DNA of 53,488 nt from CAZCTC01 sp964501335 (GTDB lineage Bacteria > Chloroflexota > Anaerolineae > B4-G1 > SLSP01), in contig CAZCTC010000055.1 in the NCBI GenBank assembly GCA_964501335.1, forward strand, positions 1-53,488. Reading direction: 5' to 3'. Positions 7,877-15,445 of this stretch are shown here, in pieces; position 1 is the stretch's first letter, and the number at the start of each line of letters is the position of its first letter. The position numbers and the translations under genes were made by a program. The notes under the pieces are model-generated. The model worked only from the letters and a program-made list of their open reading frames with translations, searched no databases and had not been told where the DNA came from.

Positions 7877-9475
7877 ATGCAGGACCGAACCGCAGTTCGA
7901 GCCATGTTGGATCAGGCCGGTGACTTCCAAAACGAACCCCTCACCGATTTCTCCCTCCCTGAAAACGCCGCCGCCTTCACCACAGCCCTGGCCCGCGTCC
8001 GCGCCCAATTCGGCCAACCGCACCCCCTCGCCTTCGGAGACAAAGAAATCTGGACCGAAGCCACCTTCACCTCGACCAACCCCGCCCACCCCGATCAAAT
8101 CGTCGGACAATTCTCCAAAGCCGACAGCGTTCTGGCCAATCAGGCCATCGAAATCGCCGCCGCCGCCTTTAAAAAATGGAGCCGCACCCCCGCCACCGAA
8201 CGCGCCGCCGTCCTCTTCCGCACCGCCGCCTTGATGCGGGAACGCAAACATGAAATGAGCGCCTGGATGGTCTACGAAGTCGGCAAGAACTGGACGGAAG
8301 CCGATGCCGATACCGCCGAAGCCATTGATTTCCTGGAATATTACGCCCGCCAGATGCTCCAACTGGAACTGGTCGAGATCTATCAGGCCCCCACCGAACA
8401 CAACACGCTGCACTACCTTCCGTTAGGCGTGGGCGCCGTCATCCCCCCGTGGAATTTCCCGCTTGCCATCACCGTCGGCATGAGCAGCGCCGCCATCGTC
8501 GCCGGCAACACCGTCATCCTCAAACCCGCCAGCGATTCGGCTCAGATCGCCTGGGTCTACTACACCCTCCTGCGCGAAGCCGGACTCCCGGCCGGCGTCT
8601 GCAACTTCATGACCGGCCCCGGCGCCATCGCCGGCGAAACCCTGGTCGACCATCCCCAAATCCGCTTCATCGCCTTCACCGGCTCGAAAGAAGTAGGCCT
8701 GCGGATCAACGAGCGCGCCGCTCACCATCAACCCGGTCAGCTCTGGATCAAGCGCACCGTCCTGGAAATGGGCGGCAAAGATGCCGTCGTCGTCGACGAA
8801 ACCGCCGATCTGGATTCCGCCGCCCAGGGCATCATCACCGCCGCCTTCGGCTTCCAGGGACAGAAATGCTCCGCCGGCTCCCGCGCCGTCATCGTCGCCG
8901 ATGTCTACGACGCCCTGCTGGAAAAAATCCTCGACCAAGCCCGTAAGATCCTGGTCATCGGCGACCCCGAACAACGCGAACACTACACCGGCCCGGTCGT
9001 CTCCAAAAGCCAGTTCCGCACCGTCCTCGATTACATCGAAGTCGGCAAAAAAGAAGGTCGGCTGATCTACGGCGGCAAAGCCCTGGAACGCGACGGCTAC
9101 TTCATCGAGCCGACGATCTTCGCCGACGTCCCGCCCACTGCCCGCATCGCCCTGGAAGAGATCTTCGGACCGGTCCTCGCCATCATCAAAGCCAGAGATT
9201 GGAAAGAAGCACTGGAGATCGCCAACAACACGGAATTCGGACTCACCGGAGCCTTTTACAGCACCGTCCCCGAACGGCTGGAGACCGCCCGCCGGGAATT
9301 CCATGTCGGCAACCTCTACTTCAACCGCAACTGCACCGGAGCCAAAGTCGGCGTTCACCCCTTCGGCGGCTTCAACATGAGCGGCACCGATTCCAAAGCC
9401 GGCGGCCCGGATTACCTGCTGCTCTTCACCCAGGCCAAATCCATCGCCGAAAAAAATCTAACCCTCAATAATTAA
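7877..9475 (+). CDS. L-glutamate gamma-semialdehyde (delta-1-pyrroline-5-carboxylate) dehydrogenase
   Basis: This 532-residue member of the aldehyde dehydrogenase superfamily oxidises glutamate semialdehyde to glutamate with NAD+, the last step of proline catabolism. It shows the NAD-binding 'PPWNFPLAI' segment, the general base in LEMGGKDA (Glu about 297), the nucleophile in GQKCSAGSR (Cys about 331) and the late EEIFGPVL motif. Length and the N-terminal extension fit the monofunctional RocA-type enzymes. The ATG follows AGGAGG by 7 nt. No proline dehydrogenase gene is in the window, so pathway context is lacking. Other long-chain semialdehyde dehydrogenases of this superfamily cannot be fully excluded. 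Confidence 0.88.
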   Translation: MQDRTAVRAMLDQAGDFQNEPLTDFSLPENAAAFTTALARVRAQFGQPHPLAFGDKEIWTEATFTSTNPAHPDQIVGQFSKADSVLANQAIEIAAAAFKKWSRTPATERAAVLFRTAALMRERKHEMSAWMVYEVGKNWTEADADTAEAIDFLEYYARQMLQLELVEIYQAPTEHNTLHYLPLGVGAVIPPWNFPLAITVGMSSAAIVAGNTVILKPASDSAQIAWVYYTLLREAGLPAGVCNFMTGPGAIAGETLVDHPQIRFIAFTGSKEVGLRINERAAHHQPGQLWIKRTVLEMGGKDAVVVDETADLDSAAQGIITAAFGFQGQKCSAGSRAVIVADVYDALLEKILDQARKILVIGDPEQREHYTGPVVSKSQFRTVLDYIEVGKKEGRLIYGGKALERDGYFIEPTIFADVPPTARIALEEIFGPVLAIIKARDWKEALEIANNTEFGLTGAFYSTVPERLETARREFHVGNLYFNRNCTGAKVGVHPFGGFNMSGTDSKAGGPDYLLLFTQAKSIAEKNLTLNN

Positions 9476-9516
9476 AAAGAGCTTCGCCGCGGTCTTCGAC
9501 CGCGGCAAAGCTCTTT
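9476..9516. terminator. Strong hairpin directly after the P5C dehydrogenase stop codon
   Basis: AAAGAGCTT-c-GCCGCGGTC, loop ttc, GACCGCGGC-a-AAGCTCTTT begins immediately after TAA at 9475. The A-rich left flank and T-rich right flank make it usable on both strands, between convergent genes. Confidence 0.75.
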
Positions 9517-9526
9517 AAAAATCCAG

Positions 9527-9561
9527 GGTTTCGCGCACCTGAGAAGGCGCGCGAAACCTTA
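9527..9561. terminator. Second hairpin between the convergent genes
   Basis: GGTTTCGCGC and GCGCGAAACC are paired around a 12-nt loop containing CTGAGAAGG. The hairpin lies 5 nt past the sbcD stop codon and resembles the hairpins of the dispersed element, without the conserved block. Confidence 0.65.
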
Positions 9562-9565
9562 TAAA

Positions 9566-10801
9566 TCAAATCTCTTCCTCATCCTGGAAAAGCGTCTGCG
9601 CCAGCGCCTGATACTCACCGATCTCCGCCTCCGTCTTGCCGCGCGCCGTCAAATAACGCTCCAGCAACGACTCCGGCGTCATCCGCTCCGGCTCCAGCCC
9701 ATCCAACCGATCGCGCGCCGTCCGCGCCACCTCCCGGTTGATCTGCGCAAAAAAGGCCTCCTTCAAAAAGGGCATCAACGCCGCATCGCGCAGCAACGGC
9801 TCCTGCTCCGGCCGCAACTGCACCACCAGCCGCACCACCGCCCCCTTGATCGCATCCCGGTCCAGCTCCAGCATCTGCTGGACCATCCGCAGCGGATTCT
9901 CGATCTCCTGCACATCCACCCGAATCGTCCGGAAGGGCCGCGCCGGCAGTTTCACAAACTTCCACTCCGCCTTGCCCCGCTGCACTTCTACCCAGACAAA
10001 GCCCTTCGGCTGCTTCTCCTCGCCGAAATCCACCCGCTCCAGACTGCCCGGATAGATCACCGGCGGATCGTTGGTCGGATTGAGGTTCTGATGCTGATGG
10101 ATATGCCCCAGCGCCACATAATCCCACCGGGAATCGACCAGCGCCGAGATCGGCAAGGTCACATCCCGCCCCACCATAATATTCCGCTCGCTGCCCCAAT
10201 GGGCGTTCTGGACCGAAAAATGCCCCGCCACCACCGTCGGCGCCTCCGGATCAAGCCGCCCCGCCAGTTGATTCAACAGATCCACCATCAACCCGGCCAG
10301 CGTCTGATCCAGCTCCTCGCTCCCCATCTTCCGGAACTGGTCCTGAGTCAACAGCCGCTGCCGCACCGGATAAGGCAAAGCAAGCACCTGCAACAGACCG
10401 TGCCGGGTAGGCAAGCGCAGCAGATCCGGTTTACGCACCGAAATGACATAAGGGACCGCCAGCGTATCGAAAATATCGACACTGGAAGCCCGGGAATCCA
10501 TCGAGGGAATATCGTGATTGCCCACCAGCAACACAGTAGGGATGGCGGCCTCAGAAAGGCGCCGCAGCCGGCGGGCAAACTCCCGCTGGTGCGTGGGATC
10601 GGGATCGCGGGTCCGGAAAGCATCCCCGGCAAAGATCACCGCATCGGCCTGCTCCGCCAGGGCATAATCGACCACATCGTCCAGCCGGCGCAGAAAATCG
10701 ACCACACGCAGATTCAGGCCGGTCTCCGGGTCCAACCGTCCATAATTTTCCATGCCGATATGTAAATCGGCAAAATGCAACACCCGAATCGACTCAGCCA
10801 T
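9566..10801 (-). CDS. sbcD: Metallophosphoesterase exonuclease subunit SbcD (Mre11-like)
   Basis: This 411-residue cytoplasmic nuclease of the SbcCD/Mre11-Rad50 family processes DNA ends and hairpins. The five calcineurin-like metal motifs are present in order: FADLHIG, FAGDAF, VGNHDIPSM, GHFSVQ and GHIHQH. A C-terminal cap region of about 130 residues follows. No SbcC ATPase gene adjoins it, unlike the usual sbcDC operon, so SbcC must be encoded elsewhere or the protein acts alone. The ATG is preceded by a weak GGGGTG site. Convergent with the P5C dehydrogenase. Confidence 0.85.
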   Translation of the reverse strand: MAESIRVLHFADLHIGMENYGRLDPETGLNLRVVDFLRRLDDVVDYALAEQADAVIFAGDAFRTRDPDPTHQREFARRLRRLSEAAIPTVLLVGNHDIPSMDSRASSVDIFDTLAVPYVISVRKPDLLRLPTRHGLLQVLALPYPVRQRLLTQDQFRKMGSEELDQTLAGLMVDLLNQLAGRLDPEAPTVVAGHFSVQNAHWGSERNIMVGRDVTLPISALVDSRWDYVALGHIHQHQNLNPTNDPPVIYPGSLERVDFGEEKQPKGFVWVEVQRGKAEWKFVKLPARPFRTIRVDVQEIENPLRMVQQMLELDRDAIKGAVVRLVVQLRPEQEPLLRDAALMPFLKEAFFAQINREVARTARDRLDGLEPERMTPESLLERYLTARGKTEAEIGEYQALAQTLFQDEEEI

Positions 10802-10906
10802 AATAAATAGTCACCCCTACAAAAATACATCCGATGTAGGAGCGGGGTCACCCCGCCCGGCCACCGAAAAATCAAACTTCCCCAAACGGAAGAAAATCCC
10901 TTACCT

Positions 10907-10990
10907 CAAAACTCCTCTCTTCCCTCTCTGTGCTCTCTGCGCCTCTGTGGTGAAATCCCTTCTCTTTTTCATCCTTCGGGGTGCCGCCCC
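10907..10990 (+). repeat. CTCTGTG/CTCTGCG module with GGGTGCCGCC tail
   Basis: 'CTCTGTGCTCTCTGCGCC' is followed by TCTGTGGTGAAATC and CATCCTTCGGGGTGCCGCCCC. This is the same unit as at 170-240, again with the GGGTGCCGCC tail, which shows that the tail belongs to the repeat. Confidence 0.75.
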
Positions 10991-10996
10991 ATATAC

Positions 10997-11100
10997 CATC
11001 CCGCACAAGGCCTTTTCCCCGTAAGATCCGCCACGCGGGACGGAGGGAGAGAGTTTTTTTGTTTATGTTTGGGTGCGCCTCAGAAGGCGCACCCAAACAT
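10997..11100 (-). repeat. Hairpin/GCGTC element, reverse orientation, downstream of rpiB
   Basis: The hairpin has 16-bp arms at 11065-11080 and 11085-11100 with loop CAGA. The conserved block, inverted, runs from 'CATCCCGCACAAGG' to GGACGGAGGGAGAG. A stray half-hairpin ('GCACCCAAACAT' and its flank) recurs at 11183-11208, apparently a truncated copy. Confidence 0.75.
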
Positions 11101-11135
11101 AGCCTTTTCCAGAACCGTCCCGGCGACATTCTCTT

Positions 11136-11163
11136 CCCCCTCTCCCGCGCGCGGGAGAGGGGG
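11136..11163. repeat. 28-bp perfect G+C palindrome
   Basis: CCCCCTCTCCCGCG and its exact complement CGCGGGAGAGGGGG are joined without a loop, then CTAGGGGGTGAGGG. Strings of this kind recur in intergenic DNA of many bacteria. Here it lies between the sbcD start and the rpiB stop. Confidence 0.8.
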
Positions 11164-11217
11164 CTAGGGGGTGAGGGATGACGCACCCAAACATACCCTT
11201 TTCCAGAGCCGTCCAGC

Positions 11218-11294
11218 CTTCCGTTCTTCCAATCTTCCGTTCTTCCAATCTTCCGTTCTTCCAGTCTTCCGGTCTTCCAGCCTTCCAGTCTTCC
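11218..11294. repeat. Octamer tract (CTTCCRRT)n abutting the rpiB stop codon
   Basis: Nine 8-bp units and a partial tenth (CTTCCGTT, CTTCCAAT, CTTCCAGT and variants) run up to the first base of the rpiB stop codon. On the coding strand it reads as repeated GGAAGACT directly after TAG. Similar tracts lie at 33272-33311 and 34505-34550. Confidence 0.9.
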
Positions 11295-11737
11295 TATGCC
11301 TGCTCCGCCGCGGCGATCTTCTCCAGCCGGCGGGCATGGCGACCGTGCGCAAACGCCGTCGTCAGGAAAGCCTCGACGATATCCACCGCTTCGCCCTGGC
11401 CGATCACCCGGGCCCCCATACAGAGAATATTGGCGTCATTGTGCGCCCGCGCCATCTTGGCCATATAGGCATCGGTACACAACGCCGCCCGCGCCCCATG
11501 GACTTTGTTGGCGGCGATGGAAACGCCGATCCCCGTCCCGCAGATCACAATCCCCAGCTCCTGCTGACCGGAAACCACCGCCCGCGCTACACCGATCGCA
11601 TAATCGGGGTAATCCACCGATTCGGTCGCCGAATAGGTCCCCTGATCGTAAACTTCATGGTCGTTGTCCTGCAAATATTGACGCACGGCCTCTTTCAATT
11701 CAAAACCCGCATGGTCGGAACCAATGATAATCCGCAT
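11294..11737 (-). CDS. rpiB: Ribose-5-phosphate isomerase B
   Basis: This 147-residue enzyme interconverts ribose 5-phosphate and ribulose 5-phosphate in the pentose phosphate pathway. The N terminus MRIIIGSDHAG, the catalytic cysteine in ICGTGIGVSIAANK (Cys about 66) and the RAALC segment are diagnostic. I start at the ATG at 11737, which follows AAGGAG by 7 nt. A TTG two codons upstream would sit too close to that ribosome site. It lies on the same strand as dcd, about 300 nt downstream, and probably has its own promoter because a repeat element fills the gap. Confidence 0.93.
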   Translation of the reverse strand: MRIIIGSDHAGFELKEAVRQYLQDNDHEVYDQGTYSATESVDYPDYAIGVARAVVSGQQELGIVICGTGIGVSIAANKVHGARAALCTDAYMAKMARAHNDANILCMGARVIGQGEAVDIVEAFLTTAFAHGRHARRLEKIAAAEQA

Positions 11738-11794
11738 CTTCAATCTCCTTTCGACAAAGGGGGAATTAATATTTTCGCGCGCCCCTTCTGTAAC

Positions 11795-12034
11795 CTGTAC
11801 GGAAAGCCCGGAAAATCTGGAAGAAAAAGCCTCTGTTTTGGCATGCTTTCCAAAACCCGGGAAAACACAAACAAAAAACTCCCATCTGTGCGGCGAGCCT
11901 GGAAAACTTTGGAAGAAAAAAGCCTATGTTTTGGCGGGCTTTCTAAAGCCCGCCAAAACATAAACAAAAAAACTCTCTCCCCCCCTCCAGCGCGTCCGCT
12001 TTTTACCAGGCAAAAACCATTTGCGGGACGCTAA
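11795..12034 (+). repeat. Degenerate plus intact hairpin/GCGTC elements between rpiB and dcd
   Basis: A decayed left end and hairpin (11795-11875) precede an intact left end 'CATCTGTGCGGCGAGCCTGG' and an 18-bp hairpin (11925-11942 with 11945-11962). The block from CCTCCAGCGCGTC to GCGGGACGCTA ends 8 nt before the dcd stop codon. Nothing else is seen in the 11738-12042 gap. Confidence 0.75.
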
Positions 12035-12042
12035 AAAATCCC

Positions 12043-13737
12043 CTACAGACGTGGCAAGACGATGCCGCGCTGGCCCTGATATTTACCGTTCTTATCGGCA
12101 TAAGAGACCTCACAGGGGCCGTCCCCTTCAAAGAAAAGCACCTGCGCGATCCCCTCATTGCCGTAGATCATCGCCGGCATCGGCGTCGTATTGCTGATCT
12201 CAATCGTAATAAACCCCTCCCAACCCGGCTCCAGAGGGGTAAAATTCGTCACAATTCCACAATTGTGAACAAAGATGCCGGCTTCCAAAGCGAAGTTCCC
12301 AGCCTCCGGAACTGTAAGACAGTAAACGTCATGCTCGCCGGGAACATCTCTCACAGCAACGACTTTATGGTTACGAGTTCCCTTCACCCCCTTGAATTCC
12401 CGAATCACTTCGGGAAAACGTCTGAAAACAGAACGATCACATTCCAACAAACGCGCCGCTCCACGAATTGAACCGGTAGCATCCAATGCAGCTCGTACAA
12501 CTTCAGCCGTGATTTCACTTCGAGTACGTGCCTGCCGCATAATCTCCCGCTGCCGATCATGCCGCGCCGCATCAGCCTGACTCCACATAGTCTTGGAACG
12601 TTCGCTTTGCATTTCCCTGGCTTCAGGATGTTCCGACCAATACTTCTTCAATCGCTCACTTTGAGCCTGTTGTTCTTCTTCAGAAGCCCAACGTTCACGT
12701 CGTTTAGCGATAAGCCCGGCACGTACTTCCTCATATTCCGGATTATTCCAAAACTGGGTAGCTCTTTCCTGTTGAACAGCACGGAAATTTTCTACCCATG
12801 CAGGATCTTCACTCAATCGCTTAAAAGCATCCCGAATCGCTTCACTATGAGCTTCTGGATCGAAATCCTCACCGTAATTTTCCTGATTGTGAAGACGGAT
12901 ATGTTCAGAAACGGCTAAACGCTCGATATTCCAGGGCATATTATTGACCCGATTATGATCTCTGTGATGCCGATGCGTATCCGGTTGATCTTCGTAGACT
13001 TTCCAGCGTAGATTCCATTCGTCCGCCAACCGATGCGTGGGATAAAGATGCCCATTCAAAGGTTGATATACCATCTCATAGCCTCGGAAAAGCTCACGAT
13101 AAAGAGGCATCAACGAATCATTGGGCCGCAACTCCGCCGCCGGCACCATTCGCCCATCTCGAGTTAAAATTAAGTGATCAGGAGTACAATGTACCGAAAC
13201 CCCGTTATCCAGTTCCAGTTCCAGCAGAGAATCCCGCCCCACATAACGAGGCGCATCCAACAACGTCACAATAATCCGCCCCAAAGGCCCCAAACTATAT
13301 CCCCAGAACTGTTCTCCTGCCTCAGCCCGTCGAGCCATTTCCTCCAGGGAAGGAGAGGTGCCATCCACCAAAGCAACCCGGGTATCACCCTGGAAACATC
13401 GTGCATAGGTGGACTTTCCGAGCACTATTCCCAGCACATCCGGCGGCATTTTAAAATACTCGACGCTGCGGGCCAGGGCGAAGGAGTTCGGCGGGATGAT
13501 ACAGATATCGCCCTGATAATCGACCATCGCCCGGGTATCCACATGCTTGGGATCGACCACGGCCAGGTTCCCGACCCCCGGCGTGAAAACCTTGAACTCA
13601 TCCGCCACGCGGATATCGTACCCGTAAGAGGAGAGACCGAACGAAATCTTCCCGTCGCGCACCTGCCGCTCGACGAAAGGATCGATCATCCCCTGCAGGG
13701 CCATCCGGCGAATCCAGCTATCCGGCTTCAACCCCAT
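12043..13737 (-). CDS. dcd: dCTP deaminase precursor interrupted by an intein
   Basis: The 564-residue precursor consists of N-extein 1-113, intein 114-492 and C-extein 493-564. The joined exteins make a 185-residue dCTP deaminase, the normal length. This enzyme turns dCTP into dUTP, or dUMP in bifunctional forms, for thymidylate synthesis. The split falls inside the conserved GKSTYAR-CGIVTN signature, right after the Arg that corresponds to the catalytic Arg of the family. The general-base Glu is in the C-extein (ITIEISN). Activity should therefore depend on splicing. The gene begins 2 nt after argS, forming an operon fba-argS-dcd. Reading frame and splice residues look intact, so I infer a functional precursor. 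Confidence 0.93.
   Translation of the reverse strand: MGLKPDSWIRRMALQGMIDPFVERQVRDGKISFGLSSYGYDIRVADEFKVFTPGVGNLAVVDPKHVDTRAMVDYQGDICIIPPNSFALARSVEYFKMPPDVLGIVLGKSTYARCFQGDTRVALVDGTSPSLEEMARRAEAGEQFWGYSLGPLGRIIVTLLDAPRYVGRDSLLELELDNGVSVHCTPDHLILTRDGRMVPAAELRPNDSLMPLYRELFRGYEMVYQPLNGHLYPTHRLADEWNLRWKVYEDQPDTHRHHRDHNRVNNMPWNIERLAVSEHIRLHNQENYGEDFDPEAHSEAIRDAFKRLSEDPAWVENFRAVQQERATQFWNNPEYEEVRAGLIAKRRERWASEEEQQAQSERLKKYWSEHPEAREMQSERSKTMWSQADAARHDRQREIMRQARTRSEITAEVVRAALDATGSIRGAARLLECDRSVFRRFPEVIREFKGVKGTRNHKVVAVRDVPGEHDVYCLTVPEAGNFALEAGIFVHNCGIVTNFTPLEPGWEGFITIEISNTTPMPAMIYGNEGIAQVLFFEGDGPCEVSYADKNGKYQGQRGIVLPRL
12262..13398 (-). mobile_element. Intein with HNH homing endonuclease inside dcd
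   Basis: This 379-residue in-frame insertion begins at Cys114 (CFQGDTRVALVDG, splicing block A). It has block B CTPDHLILT, block F VYCLTVPEAGNFAL and ends FVHN before Cys+1, giving the class 1 residues Cys1, His-Asn and Cys+1. The middle holds an HNH endonuclease motif, HRHHRDHNRVNN...NIERL..SEHIRLH. Next comes a basic region with four Trp-containing repeats (FWNNPE, RWASEE, YWSEHPE, MWSQAD), NUMOD-like. A helix-turn-helix segment follows (SIRGAARLLECDRSVFRRF). Base composition is patchy and lower in G+C than the exteins: by count 25 of 60 bases at 12841-12900 against 37 of 60 at 13561-13620. Recent transfer is plausible. Confidence 0.93.
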
Positions 13738-13739
13738 AC

Positions 13740-15443
13740 CTACATCCGCTCCGGGGCATCCATGCCCATCAAATGCAGCACCCGCGCCAGTACCCCCTGT
13801 GCCGACCGGGCCAGCATCAACCGGGTCCGCGTCAACCCGGCATCCGCCGGATCCGACGAGACCACCCGACAGTCGCGGTAGAAGGCATGGAACAACGAAG
13901 CCAGCTCGGTCGCATAGCCCGTCAAATGGTGCGGCGCCAGCTGTCCCGCCGCCAGCGTAATCACCTCAGGCAACGCCAGCATCTTGCGGATCAAGGCCAG
14001 CTCGCTGGGATGGACCAGCAGCGCCGGATCGCCCATCGATTGCGGGTCCCAGCCCTGCTCGCCGGCATGACGCAGCACCCCGGCAATCCGGGTGTGCGCA
14101 TACTGCACATAATAAACCGGGTTGCGATCCGATTGCTCCTTCACCAGATCCAGGTCGAAATCGATCCGGGAATCGGCCGAGCGCGTCAGCATCATAAAGC
14201 GGATGGGATCGGGCCCCACTTCATCCACCAGCTCGCGCAGCGTGACAAACTGCCCCGAGCTCTTGGACATCCGCACGATCTCACCGTTGCGCAAAAGCGT
14301 AACCAGTTGATAGAGGATCAGGCTCAACCGATCGGAATCGAGCCCCTGAGCCCGCGCCGCCGCCAGCACCCGCTCCACATCGCCGTGGTGATCCGCGCCC
14401 CAGATATAAACCGCCCGATCGAAGCCCCGCGTAACCAGCTTATCCCACAGGTAAACGGCATCGGAAGCCAGATAGGTCGGCCGATCCTCGGGATCGGGCA
14501 CCACCCGCGGCGAACGCACCAGCACGGCATCCTTCTCCAGCTCCGGCACATGCAGCCAGGTCGCGTCATCGTGCTCGGCCAGCGCCCCGGCAGCCGACAG
14601 CCGCTCCATCATCGGATCGAAGAGCCCCCGCTCGTACAACCAGCGTTCGTGATACCAGCTGTCGAAACGGATCCGCAGCGCCTCCAGATCGGTCTTGATC
14701 CCTTCCAGCATCCGATCGATCCCCCAGCGTGTCAGCGCCTTGACAGTCTCAGCTCGCTCCATCTCCAAATAACTGCGCCCTGCTTCCGCCGCCAGCCGCT
14801 GCGCCAGATCGGTCACATAGGCGCCGGGATAACCGTTTTCCGGGAAAGGGATCTCCGCCCCCAGTTGATCGGCATAGCGCGACAGGATGCTCTCACCGAA
14901 AGCGCGCACCTTGGAGCCGGCATCGTTGATATAATATTCCCGCTCCACCGTATAGCCCGCGGCTTGCAACACGGCCGCAATCGCATCGCCCAACACCGCA
15001 TTGCGGGTCGAGCCCACCGTCAGCGGCCCGGTCGGATTGGCGCTCACAAATTCCACCTGGATCCGCTTGCCGGCCCCCAGAGCCACCTGGCCCCAGTTCT
15101 CGCCCGCCGCCAGGATCACCGGCACCTGCTCCGCCAGCCACGCCTCGCTCAAAGCAAAGTTCAAATAACCCGGCGCCGCCACATCCACCTTCGCCACAAA
15201 ATCGGCCTGCGGCAGATGGGCCAGCACCGCCTGAGCGATTTGCAGGGGGGCCCGCTTTAAAAGGCGGGCCAGCCCCATGCAAACCGGCGAACTATAATCC
15301 CCGTGCGCTTCGTGCCGGCTGGGCTCCACCGGAATGGGATCGGGGATCTCAAACGCCGGCAACGCCCCCGCCGCCTGGACAGACTCCAGTCCCGCCCGTA
15401 CCAGGGCGGCGATCCGGTCGCGTAACGTCACGGTTTCCATCAT
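13740..15443 (-). CDS. argS: Arginyl-tRNA synthetase with variant HIGH motif
   Basis: This 567-residue class I synthetase charges tRNA-Arg. The family segment VEFVSANPTGPL is followed by TVGST (residues 142-146) where most ArgRS have H-V-G-H. Both histidines of the HIGH signature are therefore replaced, and the DNA reads clearly (acg gtg ggc tcg acc). The second signature is RMSKS (391-395). The C-terminal DALR-type domain with NPVYYVQYAHTRI is intact, and no other synthetase-disabling change is visible. It is 2 nt from both fba upstream and dcd downstream, so translation is probably coupled. The variant motif may be normal for this clade. Confidence 0.92.
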   Translation of the reverse strand: MMETVTLRDRIAALVRAGLESVQAAGALPAFEIPDPIPVEPSRHEAHGDYSSPVCMGLARLLKRAPLQIAQAVLAHLPQADFVAKVDVAAPGYLNFALSEAWLAEQVPVILAAGENWGQVALGAGKRIQVEFVSANPTGPLTVGSTRNAVLGDAIAAVLQAAGYTVEREYYINDAGSKVRAFGESILSRYADQLGAEIPFPENGYPGAYVTDLAQRLAAEAGRSYLEMERAETVKALTRWGIDRMLEGIKTDLEALRIRFDSWYHERWLYERGLFDPMMERLSAAGALAEHDDATWLHVPELEKDAVLVRSPRVVPDPEDRPTYLASDAVYLWDKLVTRGFDRAVYIWGADHHGDVERVLAAARAQGLDSDRLSLILYQLVTLLRNGEIVRMSKSSGQFVTLRELVDEVGPDPIRFMMLTRSADSRIDFDLDLVKEQSDRNPVYYVQYAHTRIAGVLRHAGEQGWDPQSMGDPALLVHPSELALIRKMLALPEVITLAAGQLAPHHLTGYATELASLFHAFYRDCRVVSSDPADAGLTRTRLMLARSAQGVLARVLHLMGMDAPERM

Positions 15444-15445
15444 GA

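Noticed and set aside
13740..15443. argS as a pseudogene because of the changed HIGH motif
   Set aside because: Full length, uninterrupted, operon position kept and the other motifs intact; a clade variant is more likely than decay.
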